DNA of 64,000 nucleotides, from contig JAIYAE010000020.1 in the NCBI GenBank assembly GCA_027489175.1, forward strand, positions 1 to 64,000, written 5' to 3'. The DNA comes from Rhodobacter sp. (GTDB taxonomy: Bacteria; Pseudomonadota; Alphaproteobacteria; Rhodobacterales; Rhodobacteraceae). Both the position numbers and the translations under genes were made by a program. The notes beneath the pieces are model-generated. The model worked only from the letters and a program-made list of their open reading frames with translations, made no database searches and was not told the DNA's origin. Shown piece by piece: positions 51,438-60,153 of the stretch (position 1 is its first letter; the number at the start of each line of letters is the position of its first letter).

Positions 51438-52021
51438 GCCGCACCCTTCAAAAGCGCCTCGGCACGGGCGAGGTCTTCGGGGGTGTTCAGGTTCAGGAAT
51501 GCGCGGGCATCGGGGAAAGTGGCCAGGGCGGCGTGGTGGGCATCGGTGAAGTGGGTGACCTTGGCCCCCCCATCGGCCAGAAAAGCCGCCAGCGCTGGTG
51601 CCACGTCAACCGGCCAGAGCGCCGTTGCCGGATGAACGCCATCCGTGCTGCGGGCGATAGCCAAACCTTCGGGCGAAGCCTCGGCCGCAAGCAGAAGCTG
51701 GGGCACCAGATCACCCGGCAGAAAGGGCGTGTCGACGGGGGTGGAAACGAGATGCGTTGCCCCAAGCTGCGCGGCACGGGTCAGCGCGGCGAGGATGCCG
51801 GAAAGTGGCCCTTGCGGGGATGCGTCTGCCACAACGGGGCAGCCGAAATCCGCAAACCGTACCGGGTCGCCGTTGGCCGAGATCAGGACCTGATCCACCT
51901 GCGGTGCCAACCGTTCGAGCACATGGGCCAGCAAGGGACGCCCCGCCAAGGCCACAAGCGCCTTGTCAGCGCCCATCCGCCGCGCCTGTCCGCCCGCAAG
52001 GATGACGCCGAAGATGCGCAA
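51434..52021 (-). CDS. mobA: Molybdenum cofactor guanylyltransferase MobA
   Basis: 195 residues. VILAGGQARRMGADKALVALAGRPLL contains the LAGGxxxRMGxDK nucleotide-binding loop, followed by SPQGPLSGILAAL and the STPVDTPFLP metal motif. It couples GTP to molybdopterin to make MGD for DMSO-reductase-family enzymes. First gene of the mobA-mobB-DUF429-GNAT run. Confidence 0.95.
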   Translation of the reverse strand: MRIFGVILAGGQARRMGADKALVALAGRPLLAHVLERLAPQVDQVLISANGDPVRFADFGCPVVADASPQGPLSGILAALTRAAQLGATHLVSTPVDTPFLPGDLVPQLLLAAEASPEGLAIARSTDGVHPATALWPVDVAPALAAFLADGGAKVTHFTDAHHAALATFPDARAFLNLNTPEDLARAEALLKGAA

Positions 52022-52092
52022 GCTGAAGCCTTTCCGAAAACCGCGACTTGAACCGCGACCCTAGAGGATCACTCCGGCCGTGCAAGTCCCGG

Positions 52093-52704
52093 TCACTCCA
52101 GCGGGTTGCCGTTGGCTTGCACCAGCAGGACGCCGTGATTGCTGTCGTCATCATCGTCGGTGATCTTGCGGGTCACGACGCCGGGGAGTTCACCAAAGGC
52201 ATCCGACAGCTTTTTCGGATACCAGGTGGACGGCAGCCCCTCAAACCCCGGCACGCCGCGCAACACTGTTGAGGTGGCTTGGGTACACATCGCCTTGGGG
52301 ACGGCGCCATAGTCCTTGACCCGTTGCAACACCAACTCGGCCACCTCGGGCGAGACGAAGACCTTTTGTTCGATAACGTCATAGGTCTTGCGGGCGTGGT
52401 AATCGATGTAGAAGGCAATCGCCTTGTCGGTCATCCCGAAATGCACGTCGTTGCGTTCTGGCAGGCGGGGATGCATCCAGGTGCCTGCGGGATCGAAGAT
52501 CAGCCGTTCCGACCCGTTGACGAGAATAGCCGAATGCGCGCCCGAGCCTGAGGTCTTGTTCACCACGGTGTAGAGGGTGACATAGGTTGGCGGCCCGGCG
52601 ACAAAGCGCGCGGCCTTAACCTGCTCTTCCGGGGCCCATTTCGGTTCGGCGCCACAGGCGGCAAGACCCAGAAGGGCCACAAGGCTGATGATCAGGCGCA
52701 GCAT
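52093..52704 (-). CDS. Conserved lipoprotein with His...Cys pair
   Basis: 203 residues. Lipobox LLGLAAC at residues 11-17. Mature domain has GSGAHSAILVNGSERLIFDPAGTW (His in a strand-turn context), a middle KAIAFYIDYHARKTYDVIEQKVF and AMCTQATSTVLRG (Cys at an alpha-helix start). The His-then-Cys order and spacing resemble circularly permuted NlpC/P60-like (YaeF) papain folds, so an envelope amidase or peptidase is possible. Family not otherwise recognised. Confidence 0.72.
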   Translation of the reverse strand: MLRLIISLVALLGLAACGAEPKWAPEEQVKAARFVAGPPTYVTLYTVVNKTSGSGAHSAILVNGSERLIFDPAGTWMHPRLPERNDVHFGMTDKAIAFYIDYHARKTYDVIEQKVFVSPEVAELVLQRVKDYGAVPKAMCTQATSTVLRGVPGFEGLPSTWYPKKLSDAFGELPGVVTRKITDDDDDSNHGVLLVQANGNPLE

Positions 52705-52739
52705 GGGACCCCCGGGGCGGCAGCAAAAACGGATACAGT

Positions 52740-52886
52740 TCAGGCGTTGACGAGGCCCATGAAGATCAGGATGCCAATCGCGACGCAGACCACCCAGATC
52801 GACAGGCGGATGAAACCGGCAAAGGTCTTTTCCTGGGCCCGGATGTTCATCGAGCCGTGCTTGTGTTCGCTTTCGTGGTCAGCCAT
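52740..52886 (-). CDS. aa3-type cytochrome c oxidase subunit IV
   Basis: 48 residues starting MADHESEHKHGSMNIRAQEK followed by TFAGFIRLSIWVVCVAIG and a hydrophobic end (ILIFMGLVNA). A His-rich, hydrophilic N-terminus, the MNIRAQEKTFAGF block and one membrane helix match the small bacterial Cox subunit IV of Paracoccus/Rhodobacter aa3 oxidase, which packs against subunits I and III and has no known catalytic role. The other cox genes are not in the window. Confidence 0.85.
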   Translation of the reverse strand: MADHESEHKHGSMNIRAQEKTFAGFIRLSIWVVCVAIGILIFMGLVNA

Positions 52887-52978
52887 GGCGTTCCCTTTTG
52901 TCTGATTTTCCTGCCCAATAGCCTATTCACATCACGCTGTCACGGGGGCGAAGGGGACCGGGACGCTTGGGCGCAGAC

Positions 52979-53344
52979 CTAGCTGGCCGAGCCGTCGCCG
53001 GAATCGCCGCCAGTCCACCCTGCGTTCAGCTGAAATCCGATACGGCGGGGTGGCTCATCGCTGCTTTTCTTGGACACCGCGCGTAAGGTAACCGACATCT
53101 GGCTGACGTGCTGAATCAGTTGCGTTCGCATGCCGCCGTCGTCGGTGCCGTAGAACGTGATGATATCGGGTTCGAAATAGCCGATGCCTTCGATCCGCAG
53201 CACCCCCGCCTCATCCCCGGCAAAGCCCATGGCAATTTCCTGTTCGGCATCAAGCCGGCTTTCGAAGGCGCGGATAGACAGAATCAGGGTGTCATGCGCC
53301 CGCTTGGCCGGGCTTTTCGGCTTGGCCGTCGTTGATTTCGTCAT
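52979..53344 (-). CDS. Hypothetical protein (DUF6173-like)
   Basis: 121 residues from ATG 53344. A Lys-rich start (KSTTAKPKSPAKRAHD), then SIRAFESRLDAEQEIAMGFAGDEAGVLRIEGIGYFEPDIITFYGTDDGG and MRTQLIQHVSQMSVTLRAVSK. No signal or membrane helix. I recall similar Rhodobacterales proteins filed as DUF6173 without function. Its start overlaps the MBL gene stop by 4 nt. Confidence 0.65.
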   Translation of the reverse strand: MTKSTTAKPKSPAKRAHDTLILSIRAFESRLDAEQEIAMGFAGDEAGVLRIEGIGYFEPDIITFYGTDDGGMRTQLIQHVSQMSVTLRAVSKKSSDEPPRRIGFQLNAGWTGGDSGDGSAS

Positions 53345-54366
53345 GCAGCTTCCCACGCCCAGGCCCCGTCCGGGGTCAGGGAACGCAAAACCTGCCCGCG
53401 CCGCAAGAGGCAGTTGAGATGGGCCACCGCCTCAACCAGAGCAAGGCCATGTTCGGGGGGCCCAATCTCGCGTTTGAAGAGGGGGGGAAAGCACTGGGTG
53501 GCTGTCTGAGGGGTGGTCAGATGGTCAAGCAGACGGGCCAGCGTGGATTCGTGATTTTCGATCATCTGGGTCAGGCGAAAGGGCAGGCCGGTGAAGGGCA
53601 GCTTGTGGCCCGGCAGGACAAGTTGGGTGTTGGTCGCATGGGCCATGAAGGCGCGGCAGCTGTCCAGCCAGTCGGTCAGGGGGTCGGCCTCGGGTTCGGT
53701 CGGGTAGACGCCGATGTTGGCGGAGATCCCGGGAAGAAGCTGGTCACCGCCAAGGATGATCCCGTCATCGGACCACAGGGTAGCATGGTCAGGCGCATGG
53801 CCGTGGCCGATGCGGATGGTCCAGTCGCGGCTTGCGGCCCGCAGGCGCTGGCCGTCGGTCAGGCGGGTGAAACCCAGGGGCATGGGGTCTACGATGTCGG
53901 CAAAGTTGAAGGGGCGCTCATGGGCCTTCTGGGCCAGCGCATCCTCGGTCAGGCCCGCGCGGCGGTAGAAGGTCAGCGCCTCGGGCGTGGGGCGGTCCTG
54001 GACGTCCAGCGTCAGCATGCGGGCGTAAAGCCAGGCGGTGCGGGTGGCCAGAAGTTCGGCCCCCCGGGACTGGAACCAGCCGGCAAGGCCAACGTGGTCA
54101 GGGTGGTGATGGGTCAGGACCACGCGGGTCACCGGTTTGCCTTGCAAGGGGCCGGCAAGCAGCGCGCCCCAGATGGCCTTGGACCGTTTGGAGGACAGAC
54201 CCGCGTCAACGATCGTCCAGCTGTCGCCGTCCTCCAGCGCGTAGATGTTCACATGGTCCAAGGCCATTGGCAGCGGCAGGCGCAGCCATTGGATGCCGGG
54301 CGCTACCTCAATCGCCGCGCCTTCCGCAGGCGGGGTGTCGAACGGGTAGCTTATGGCATCTGTCAC
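53341..54366 (-). CDS. Metallo-beta-lactamase fold hydrolase
   Basis: 341 residues. ALDHVNIYALEDGDSWTIVDAGL, the THHHPDHVG dinuclear metal motif (HxHxDH), a later GHGHAPDHATLWSDDGIILGGDQLLPG and VLPGHKLPFTG complete the fold. The C-terminal region (HLNCLLRRGQVLRS) resembles the wing seen in LACTB2-like hydrolases. Likely hydrolyses a thioester or ester; it overlaps an acyl-CoA dehydrogenase gene by 4 nt and is probably cotranscribed with it. Confidence 0.9.
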   Translation of the reverse strand: MTDAISYPFDTPPAEGAAIEVAPGIQWLRLPLPMALDHVNIYALEDGDSWTIVDAGLSSKRSKAIWGALLAGPLQGKPVTRVVLTHHHPDHVGLAGWFQSRGAELLATRTAWLYARMLTLDVQDRPTPEALTFYRRAGLTEDALAQKAHERPFNFADIVDPMPLGFTRLTDGQRLRAASRDWTIRIGHGHAPDHATLWSDDGIILGGDQLLPGISANIGVYPTEPEADPLTDWLDSCRAFMAHATNTQLVLPGHKLPFTGLPFRLTQMIENHESTLARLLDHLTTPQTATQCFPPLFKREIGPPEHGLALVEAVAHLNCLLRRGQVLRSLTPDGAWAWEAA

Positions 54367-56066
54367 GCGGCAAGGTCCCCCAGACCAAGGGCGTACAGCC
54401 CCGCCGCACCTTCGCGGGCTTGAGCGAAAAGCGCCAGATGTTCCGGAAGGATGCGGCGGATCATCACGCGGGCGAGGGCTTCGCGGCTGGGATCGGCAAG
54501 GGCGGCCTTCAGGTGGGCATGCGCCCCAAGGATCCGCGCAAAGCCGCGTTGGTAAGGGACGGCCCCGGCGAACCGGTCGTTCAGGGGTTGCGCCAGAAGC
54601 ACCTCGGTCGCCTCGCGGAGCGCTTCCGTTGCCTGCCAGACATCGCCCGCAAGATCGGGCAGGGTCGCGCGCGCAGCCTCGGCATCACGCTGGACCTCGT
54701 CAATCAGGCGAAAGGCGGCGTCCCCGCCATCGGCCATTTTGCGGGCGACCAGGTCCATCGCCTGAATGCCGTTGGTACCTTCATAGATCGGGGTGATCCG
54801 GGCATCACGGGAAAACTGGGCGGCACCCGTTTCCTCGATATAGCCCATCCCACCATGGATCTGCACGCCCAGATGCGCCACTTCGCAGCCGATGTCCGTG
54901 CCATGCGCCTTGGCGATGGGGGTCAGGAAGGCCGCGCGGGCCTGCCAATCGGCGCTGCCGGTGGCGGTGGCCATGTCGACGGCGACGGCACAAGAGAGGG
55001 CGATGGCGCGGGCGGCAAACACCTCGGCCCGCATGGTGGCCAACATCCGGCGCACATCGGCATGGTCAAGGATCGGCCCGTCCGCTGACAAGGGCGTGGC
55101 CCCCTGATGCCGGTCGGCGGCATAGGCCAGCGCATGCTGCAGCGCGGCCTCGGCCAGACCCACGCCCTGCACGGCCACGGCCAGACGGGCGTTGTTCATC
55201 ATGGTGAACATCGCCGCCATGCCCTTGTGCGCCTCACCCACCAGCCAGCCGGTCGCGCCATCGTATTGCATCACGCAAGTTGGGCTGCCGTGGATGCCCA
55301 GCTTGTGTTCCAGGCTGACCACCCGCAGGCTGTTGCGCAGGCCGGGGTTGCCTGCCGCATCGGGGATGAACTTCGGTACCATGAAGAGGCTGATGCCCCG
55401 CGTCCCCTCGGCCCCATCGGGCAGGCGGGCCAGCACCAGATGGCAGACGTTCGACACGAGGTCACTGTCGCCCCAGGTGATGTAGATCTTCTGCCCGGTG
55501 ATCGCATAGGTCCCGTCGCCGTTCGGTTCAGCCTTACTGCGCAGCGCGCCCACGTCGCTGCCCGCTTGCGGTTCGGTCAGGTTCATCGTGCCCGACCATT
55601 CGCCAGAGGTGAGTTTTGGCAGGTAAAGCGCCTTGATCGCTGGGCTGGCGTGATGCTCCAGCGCCTCGATCTGGCCTTTGGTCAGGACGGGTTTCAGGTT
55701 CAGCGCGAGGCAAGCGCCCGACATCATCTCATCCACTGCAAGCGCAAGTGTGAAGGGCAGGCCCATGCCGCCATGCTCCGGGCTGGCCGCCATGCCGACC
55801 CAACCGCCCGAGGCGATGGCGTGGTAGCCTTCGGCAAACCCGGGGGAAGAGACGACCGCGCCGTTTTCCAGCCGGGCCGGATGCTTGTCACCAGCGCGGT
55901 TCAGGGGGGCGATGATGTCGGTGGCGATGCGCCCCGCCTCGGCCAAAATCGCCTCGGCCATGTCGGGGGTCGCCTCGGCAAAGCGCGGGGTGGCGGTGAC
56001 CTGGTCGAACCCCACGACGTGATCGAGGATAAAGCGGATGTCCTTGACCGGGGCGCGGTAGGGCAT
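54363..56066 (-). CDS. Acyl-CoA dehydrogenase (long DmdC/AcdA-like type)
   Basis: 567 residues. MNLTEPQAGSDVGALRSKA and YAITGQKIYITWGDSDL are FAD-binding blocks; GIHGSPTCVMQYDGA and the helix IEETGAAQFSRDARITPIYEGTNGIQAMDLVARKM follow, the last with the catalytic-type Glu in YEGTNGIQ. The additional C-terminal domain after about residue 460 is the mark of the long DmdC family (3-methylmercaptopropionyl-CoA dehydrogenase) and relatives. The exact acyl substrate is not readable. The other dmd genes are absent. Confidence 0.9.
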   Translation of the reverse strand: MPYRAPVKDIRFILDHVVGFDQVTATPRFAEATPDMAEAILAEAGRIATDIIAPLNRAGDKHPARLENGAVVSSPGFAEGYHAIASGGWVGMAASPEHGGMGLPFTLALAVDEMMSGACLALNLKPVLTKGQIEALEHHASPAIKALYLPKLTSGEWSGTMNLTEPQAGSDVGALRSKAEPNGDGTYAITGQKIYITWGDSDLVSNVCHLVLARLPDGAEGTRGISLFMVPKFIPDAAGNPGLRNSLRVVSLEHKLGIHGSPTCVMQYDGATGWLVGEAHKGMAAMFTMMNNARLAVAVQGVGLAEAALQHALAYAADRHQGATPLSADGPILDHADVRRMLATMRAEVFAARAIALSCAVAVDMATATGSADWQARAAFLTPIAKAHGTDIGCEVAHLGVQIHGGMGYIEETGAAQFSRDARITPIYEGTNGIQAMDLVARKMADGGDAAFRLIDEVQRDAEAARATLPDLAGDVWQATEALREATEVLLAQPLNDRFAGAVPYQRGFARILGAHAHLKAALADPSREALARVMIRRILPEHLALFAQAREGAAGLYALGLGDLAA

Positions 56067-56181
56067 GGGGGTCTCCCTCTGGAAGGCTTGGCAAAACGGG
56101 GGGGCTGCCGTAAGGACGACCCCAAAGGGGAGGCTACCCCTTTCATGCCGCCCTTCAAGCTGGACGCTGCGTCAGACGCCC

Positions 56182-57126
56182 ATGACCCGCACCCTTGCCC
56201 CAGACGATGCCGGAATTGCCAGGGCCGCAGGGTTGCTGGCCGCGGGAGAGCTTGTCGCCTTCCCGACCGAGACGGTCTACGGCCTTGGCGGCGATGCGCG
56301 GTCTGACACGGCCGTGGCGCGGATCTATGAGGCCAAGGGCCGACCGAGTTTCAACCCTCTGATCGTGCATCTGCCCGACCTTGCAGCGGTTGAGGCGATT
56401 GCTGAGGTTGGCCCCAAAGCGCGGGCCTTGGCGCAGGCCTTCTGGCCGGGACCGCTGACGTTGGTCTTGCCTTTGCGAGACGGGGCTGCGGTGTCGCCTC
56501 TGGTGACGGCGGGGCTGACAACTGTGGCTGTGCGGGTGCCCGCGCATCCCCTGGCCCAGGCGCTTTTGCGGGCGTTCGGCGGGCCTGTGGCGGCGCCATC
56601 GGCCAACCCCTCGGGCCGGGTGTCGCCGACGCGGGCGGACCATGTGCTGGATGGGCTGTCCGGCCGGATTTCTGCCGTGCTGGACGGTGGCCCCTGCGCG
56701 GTGGGGCTGGAGTCCACCATCGTGCTGGCCGACCCTGAGCCGCAACTGCTGCGCCCCGGCGGTGTTCCGGTTGAAGCGTTGGAAGCTGTGCTTGGCATAC
56801 CCCTTGCGCTGTCCGGCGACGGGGCGAAACCCACCTCGCCAGGGCAGCTTGCCTCCCACTACGCGCCAGAGGCGGGTGTGCGGCTTGGGGTGACCAAGGC
56901 GCAGCCGGGTGAGGTGCTGGTCGGCTTCGGGACCGTCGAAGGCGCGCTGACCCTGTCGGCCAAAGGGGATCTGGTCGAGGCGGCATCTCACCTGTTCCAG
57001 ATCCTGCGCGAGGCTGACCGTCTGGCGGGCCCCGGCGGTCGCATCGCCTTTGCGCCGATACCCGAGACCGGCCTTGGCCGCGCGATCAATGACCGGCTGC
57101 GCCGGGCCGCCGCACCCAGATCGTAG
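56182..57126 (+). CDS. L-threonylcarbamoyladenylate synthase (Sua5 type)
   Basis: 314 residues from ATG 56182. YrdC domain with VAFPTETVYGLGGDARSD, EAKGRPSFNPLIVHL (Lys-Arg-Ser-Asn substrate contacts), WPGPLTLVL and GGPVAAPSANPSGRVSPT; the second half (from about residue 200, SPGQLASHYAPEAGV) is the Sua5 C-terminal domain. It makes threonylcarbamoyl-AMP for the t6A37 modification of tRNA. Confidence 0.95.
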   Translation: MTRTLAPDDAGIARAAGLLAAGELVAFPTETVYGLGGDARSDTAVARIYEAKGRPSFNPLIVHLPDLAAVEAIAEVGPKARALAQAFWPGPLTLVLPLRDGAAVSPLVTAGLTTVAVRVPAHPLAQALLRAFGGPVAAPSANPSGRVSPTRADHVLDGLSGRISAVLDGGPCAVGLESTIVLADPEPQLLRPGGVPVEALEAVLGIPLALSGDGAKPTSPGQLASHYAPEAGVRLGVTKAQPGEVLVGFGTVEGALTLSAKGDLVEAASHLFQILREADRLAGPGGRIAFAPIPETGLGRAINDRLRRAAAPRS

Positions 57127-57146
57127 GATGGGCCATGTTGCCCATC

Positions 57147-57857
57147 CTAACCGCGCGCTGGCACCATAAGGCCACGCAGGACGGCAGGCCGCGCCAGGAA
57201 GCGGTCCAGATAGGCCGGGACGTGCTTCAACTGGCCCCAGCCTGCGATGTCTCCTGCCTTGTAGAAATCGCGCAGCGTGCGCAGCCAGGGGCCAATCGCG
57301 ATATCGGCAATCGAGTAGTCTCCGACGATCCAATCCTTGCCCGCCAGCGCGCCGTCCAGCACCTTCAAGAGCCGCTCCGCCTCGGCGCGGTAGCGTTCCT
57401 TCGGGCGGGGGTCTTCCACCTCTTTCCCAGCGAAATGGTGGAAAAAGCCAAGCTGGCCAAACATCGGCCCCAGACCGCCCATCTGGAACATCAGCCACTG
57501 CACCGTTTCCCAATGCTTGCCTGCGGGGATCAACTGGCCCGACTTCTCTGCCAGGTAAAGCAGAATGGCGCCGCTTTCGAACAGGGCCAAGGGCTGGCCA
57601 TCGGGGCCCAGTGGATCAATGATCGCGGGGATCTTGTTGTTGGGGTTCAGGCTCAGGAATTCCGGGCTGGTCTGATCGTTCTTGCCAAAGTCGATCAGGT
57701 GCGCGTCATAAGGCAGGCCCGTCTCTTCCAGCGCGATCGAGACCTTCACTCCATTCGGGGTTGGCAAGGAATACAGCTGGATCGCCGCAGGGTTGCGTGG
57801 TGGCCAGCGGCGGGTGATCAGAAACGCATCAAGCTGTGACAAGTCATGCTCCTTCAT
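57147..57857 (-). CDS. Glutathione S-transferase family protein (YghU/GstB-like)
   Basis: 236 residues from ATG 57857. [57 protein letters not shown] is the thioredoxin-like domain with the TPNG(V)KV loop, and [18 protein letters not shown] binds glutathione. The TPNGxKVS and [22 protein letters not shown] blocks are those of YfcG/YghU-type disulfide reductases. Converges with the Sua5 gene. Confidence 0.9.
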   Translation of the reverse strand: MKEHDLSQLDAFLITRRWPPRNPAAIQLYSLPTPNGVKVSIALEETGLPYDAHLIDFGKNDQTSPEFLSLNPNNKIPAIIDPLGPDGQPLALFESGAILLYLAEKSGQLIPAGKHWETVQWLMFQMGGLGPMFGQLGFFHHFAGKEVEDPRPKERYRAEAERLLKVLDGALAGKDWIVGDYSIADIAIGPWLRTLRDFYKAGDIAGWGQLKHVPAYLDRFLARPAVLRGLMVPARG

Positions 57858-57992
57858 GCAGAATTGTGCGACCTTAGGCCAAAATTCCCCGTTCGGAAGC
57901 CTGTTAACCTGTGCAATAGTTTGCGCGGGCCTGTGCGCCTGTGCGATCAAAATGCCCACCGCAAAGGCGGGCGACAAAGAGGGAACCGTGTA

Positions 57993-58364
57993 ATGCTTAA
58001 CGAATTCAAGGCCTTCATATCCAAGGGCAACGTGCTTGACCTTGCGGTTGGTATCATCATCGGCGCGGCTTTCACGGCCATCGTCACATCGCTGGTCGAT
58101 GATCTAATCCAGCCCTTGATCGGCATGATCATCGGCGGGATCGATTTCTCGACCTGGGGCTTTTCCATCGGTGAAGCGAAATTCGCCATCGGCAACTTCA
58201 TCACGGCCATCATCAAGTTCCTGATCGTGGCCTGGGTGGTGTTCCTGATCGTGAAGGCCGTGAACCGGATGATGCCCAAGAAGGAAGAGGCTCCGGCCGC
58301 CCCGGCGGGCCCGTCCGACAACGACCTGTTGAAGGAAATCCTTGCCGAACTGAAGAAGTCCTGA
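57993..58364 (+). CDS. mscL: Large-conductance mechanosensitive channel MscL
   Basis: 123 residues from ATG 57993, GAGGGAA upstream. [41 protein letters not shown] is the family start with pore helix M1, [22 protein letters not shown] is M2, and [11 protein letters not shown] the cytoplasmic bundle. A pentameric pore that opens under membrane tension during hypo-osmotic shock. Confidence 0.96.
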   Translation: MLNEFKAFISKGNVLDLAVGIIIGAAFTAIVTSLVDDLIQPLIGMIIGGIDFSTWGFSIGEAKFAIGNFITAIIKFLIVAWVVFLIVKAVNRMMPKKEEAPAAPAGPSDNDLLKEILAELKKS

Positions 58365-58372
58365 TCCCGAAC

Positions 58373-58400
58373 CGGCCCGCAGGTGCAAGCTTGCGGGCCG
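58373..58400. terminator. Terminator between mscL and the MsrQ-like gene
   Basis: CGGCCCGCA (58373-58381) pairs with TGCGGGCCG (58392-58400), 9 bp perfect, 10-nt loop, 9 nt after the mscL stop; converging genes share it. Confidence 0.7.
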
Positions 58401-58408
58401 CTTCACAG

Positions 58409-59011
58409 TCAGGCATGAGCCGGACGGGGTCGCAGGTACCAGTACCACAGCCGATAGGCCCACAAGGCCAGGAGCGGCCCGAAATGGACTGCGGCTGGGG
58501 GCCAGCTGCCCCAGTTGTGCAGGGCGGCCCAGTGGATCAGCACCAGAACTGCCGCAGGATAGGCCAGCCTTTGCAGGGTTTTCCACCCGGCATGCAGCCA
58601 GCGTTGTGACAGGTTATTCGACGTCAGCGCCAATGGCACAAAGATCAGCATCGCAGCCCAACCCGCCCAGATGTCGGTCTGCGGCATGGCTTCGATGATC
58701 CGGTCCAGCGTGCCCCGGTCAATCACATAGACCAGCGTGTGGAGGGCGGCGTAGACGAAGGCTGCCACCTCGATGTCGCGGCGATGATGCATCAGCCAGC
58801 GCGGCCAACTGCGCCCGCGGAACAAAAGCATCAGGCCCGAGGCCATCATGCCGATGATCATGAATCGCGCCGCCCATTCGCCAGTGGGGTGCAGCAGCCG
58901 GTGAAAAGCCTGTGCGTTGTCCCCGAAAAGCGGTCCGATCAGGGGCAGGGCGGGTAACGCAAGGATGACCCAAAGGATCAGGGTCGCGGGCTTCTGGCCG
59001 AATAAAGTCAT
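58409..59011 (-). CDS. MsrQ-like ferric-reductase-type membrane protein
   Basis: 200 residues from ATG 59011, about six helices. GEWAARFMIIGMMASGLMLLF, RRDIEVAAFVYAALHTLVYVID and LPLALTSNNLSQRWLHAGWKTLQRLAYPAAVLVLIHWAALH resemble MsrQ, with helix His residues for b-type heme. MsrQ passes electrons to periplasmic MsrP to repair oxidised Met; no msrP adjoins, so the electron partner is open. Confidence 0.78.
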   Translation of the reverse strand: MTLFGQKPATLILWVILALPALPLIGPLFGDNAQAFHRLLHPTGEWAARFMIIGMMASGLMLLFRGRSWPRWLMHHRRDIEVAAFVYAALHTLVYVIDRGTLDRIIEAMPQTDIWAGWAAMLIFVPLALTSNNLSQRWLHAGWKTLQRLAYPAAVLVLIHWAALHNWGSWPPAAVHFGPLLALWAYRLWYWYLRPRPAHA

Positions 59012-59071
59012 GTGGCACCTGTGCTTGATGCTCCACATACGCCGGTCAGCAGAACTTCCGTCGCCGCCGCG

Positions 59072-59647
59072 TCATATCCCCGATGGGGCTGCGCCAAGGC
59101 TTGCCAGCAAGACCTCAAGACCGCTGCGCATCTCGGCTTCCGAGGTGTTCAACTCCTGCAGGCCGATATACGTCGCGTAAAACAGTTTTGCGGCCTCGAC
59201 GGCCCGGGCATCTGGCAAGCCGACCTCGCAGAAACAGTCGCGCAGAAACCCAACGCGCCCTGCATCGACACTGCGCGAAACGCCCGCGACAACTGGGTCA
59301 TGGCGCGCCCAGGCCCGCAGGGCAGGCTCTCCCTCCACACCGCCATAAGCGGGGTCGCGGCCTTCTGCGGCGGCTATCGCTATAAGCCTGGTCAAGCGGG
59401 CCAGCCCAGGCGGAGCTTCTGACGCAAGGGCGACGATGGAGCGAAAGGCCTTGTCCTGCCAGTACTCCAGCATCGCATCGCGCCAGGCCGCCGGATCGGC
59501 AAAGTGCCAGTAGAACGATCCCTTGGTTGCACCCAGATCACGGGCGACCGGCTCAACCCGCAGCCCGACCATGCCCTTTGCTGCCAAGGCGCGGAACCCT
59601 GCCAGCACCCAGTCTTCGCGTGTAAGCCGCTGCGTCATCTTGTCCAT
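59072..59647 (-). CDS. TetR family transcriptional regulator
   Basis: 191 residues. N-terminal HTH (LTREDWVLAGFRALAAKGMVGLRVEPVARDLGATKGSFYWHFADPAAWRDAML) with the usual KGSFYWHF recognition region, then a TetR ligand domain of about 130 residues. It diverges from a small membrane-protein gene, with two palindromes and a direct repeat between them, which suggests that it controls both genes. Confidence 0.92.
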   Translation of the reverse strand: MDKMTQRLTREDWVLAGFRALAAKGMVGLRVEPVARDLGATKGSFYWHFADPAAWRDAMLEYWQDKAFRSIVALASEAPPGLARLTRLIAIAAAEGRDPAYGGVEGEPALRAWARHDPVVAGVSRSVDAGRVGFLRDCFCEVGLPDARAVEAAKLFYATYIGLQELNTSEAEMRSGLEVLLASLGAAPSGI

Positions 59648-59655
59648 GCCTGTCC

Positions 59656-59709
59656 ATACGATACCGTATTGTTCCGTGCAATCTTCCGTGCAACATACGC
59701 TGGCGTATG
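59656..59709. promoter_or_regulatory. TetR operator array
   Basis: Palindrome ATACG-N4-CGTAT (59656-59669), tandem direct repeats TTCCGTGCAA (59672-59681, 59684-59693), and palindrome CATACGC-tg-GCGTATG (59694-59709) fill nearly the whole 80-bp divergent promoter. The shared ATACG/CGTAT half-sites point to the divergent TetR protein. Confidence 0.65.
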
Positions 59710-59727
59710 GTCACGATGGAGCGCGCC

Positions 59728-60153
59728 ATGAACATCCCCCTCCTTGCCGCCGCTGTCCTGTCAGCAGCAACCTTCGGCCTGCATGTCATCGGGGGCGGGG
59801 CTGAGTTTCATGTGCCCATTCAGGCGGTAGACATGCCGCTGCCGCTTCGGGCGGTATCTGCCATCTTGTGGCACTTTGTCAGCGCGATGTTGTTCTTGCA
59901 GGCCATTGCCTTTGGCTGGTTGGCGCTTAGGCCAAACATGCCATTGGCGTGGTTCCTGAGCGCCGTGCAACTTTGCTTTGCGGGACTGTTCCTGTTCTAC
60001 GGACTGACGATGCTGGGAAGCATTTGGGTCTTGCTGCAATGGACGATCTTCACCGCCATCGCAGGTCTCGCGCTTTGGGGCCAATGGTCAGGGGCGCGGC
60101 ATCTGCCTGCCCCTGACGGTGCAATTACAGGGCAAGCGCCTCGGCCCCGGTGA
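59728..60153 (+). CDS. Small integral membrane protein under TetR control
   Basis: 141 residues from ATG 59728 (GGAG upstream), four hydrophobic helices: IPLLAAAVLSAATFGLHVIG, RAVSAILWHFVSAMLFLQAIAFGWLAL, AWFLSAVQLCFAGLFLFYG and IWVLLQWTIFTAIAGLALW. No family that I recognise with confidence. Its 3' end overlaps the converging ald gene by 29 nt. Confidence 0.78.
   Translation: MNIPLLAAAVLSAATFGLHVIGGGAEFHVPIQAVDMPLPLRAVSAILWHFVSAMLFLQAIAFGWLALRPNMPLAWFLSAVQLCFAGLFLFYGLTMLGSIWVLLQWTIFTAIAGLALWGQWSGARHLPAPDGAITGQAPRPR

Noticed and set aside
59672..59693. CRISPR-like or iteron-like direct repeats
   Set aside because: Only two 10-nt units at 12-nt spacing within a short promoter; better explained as operator sequence.
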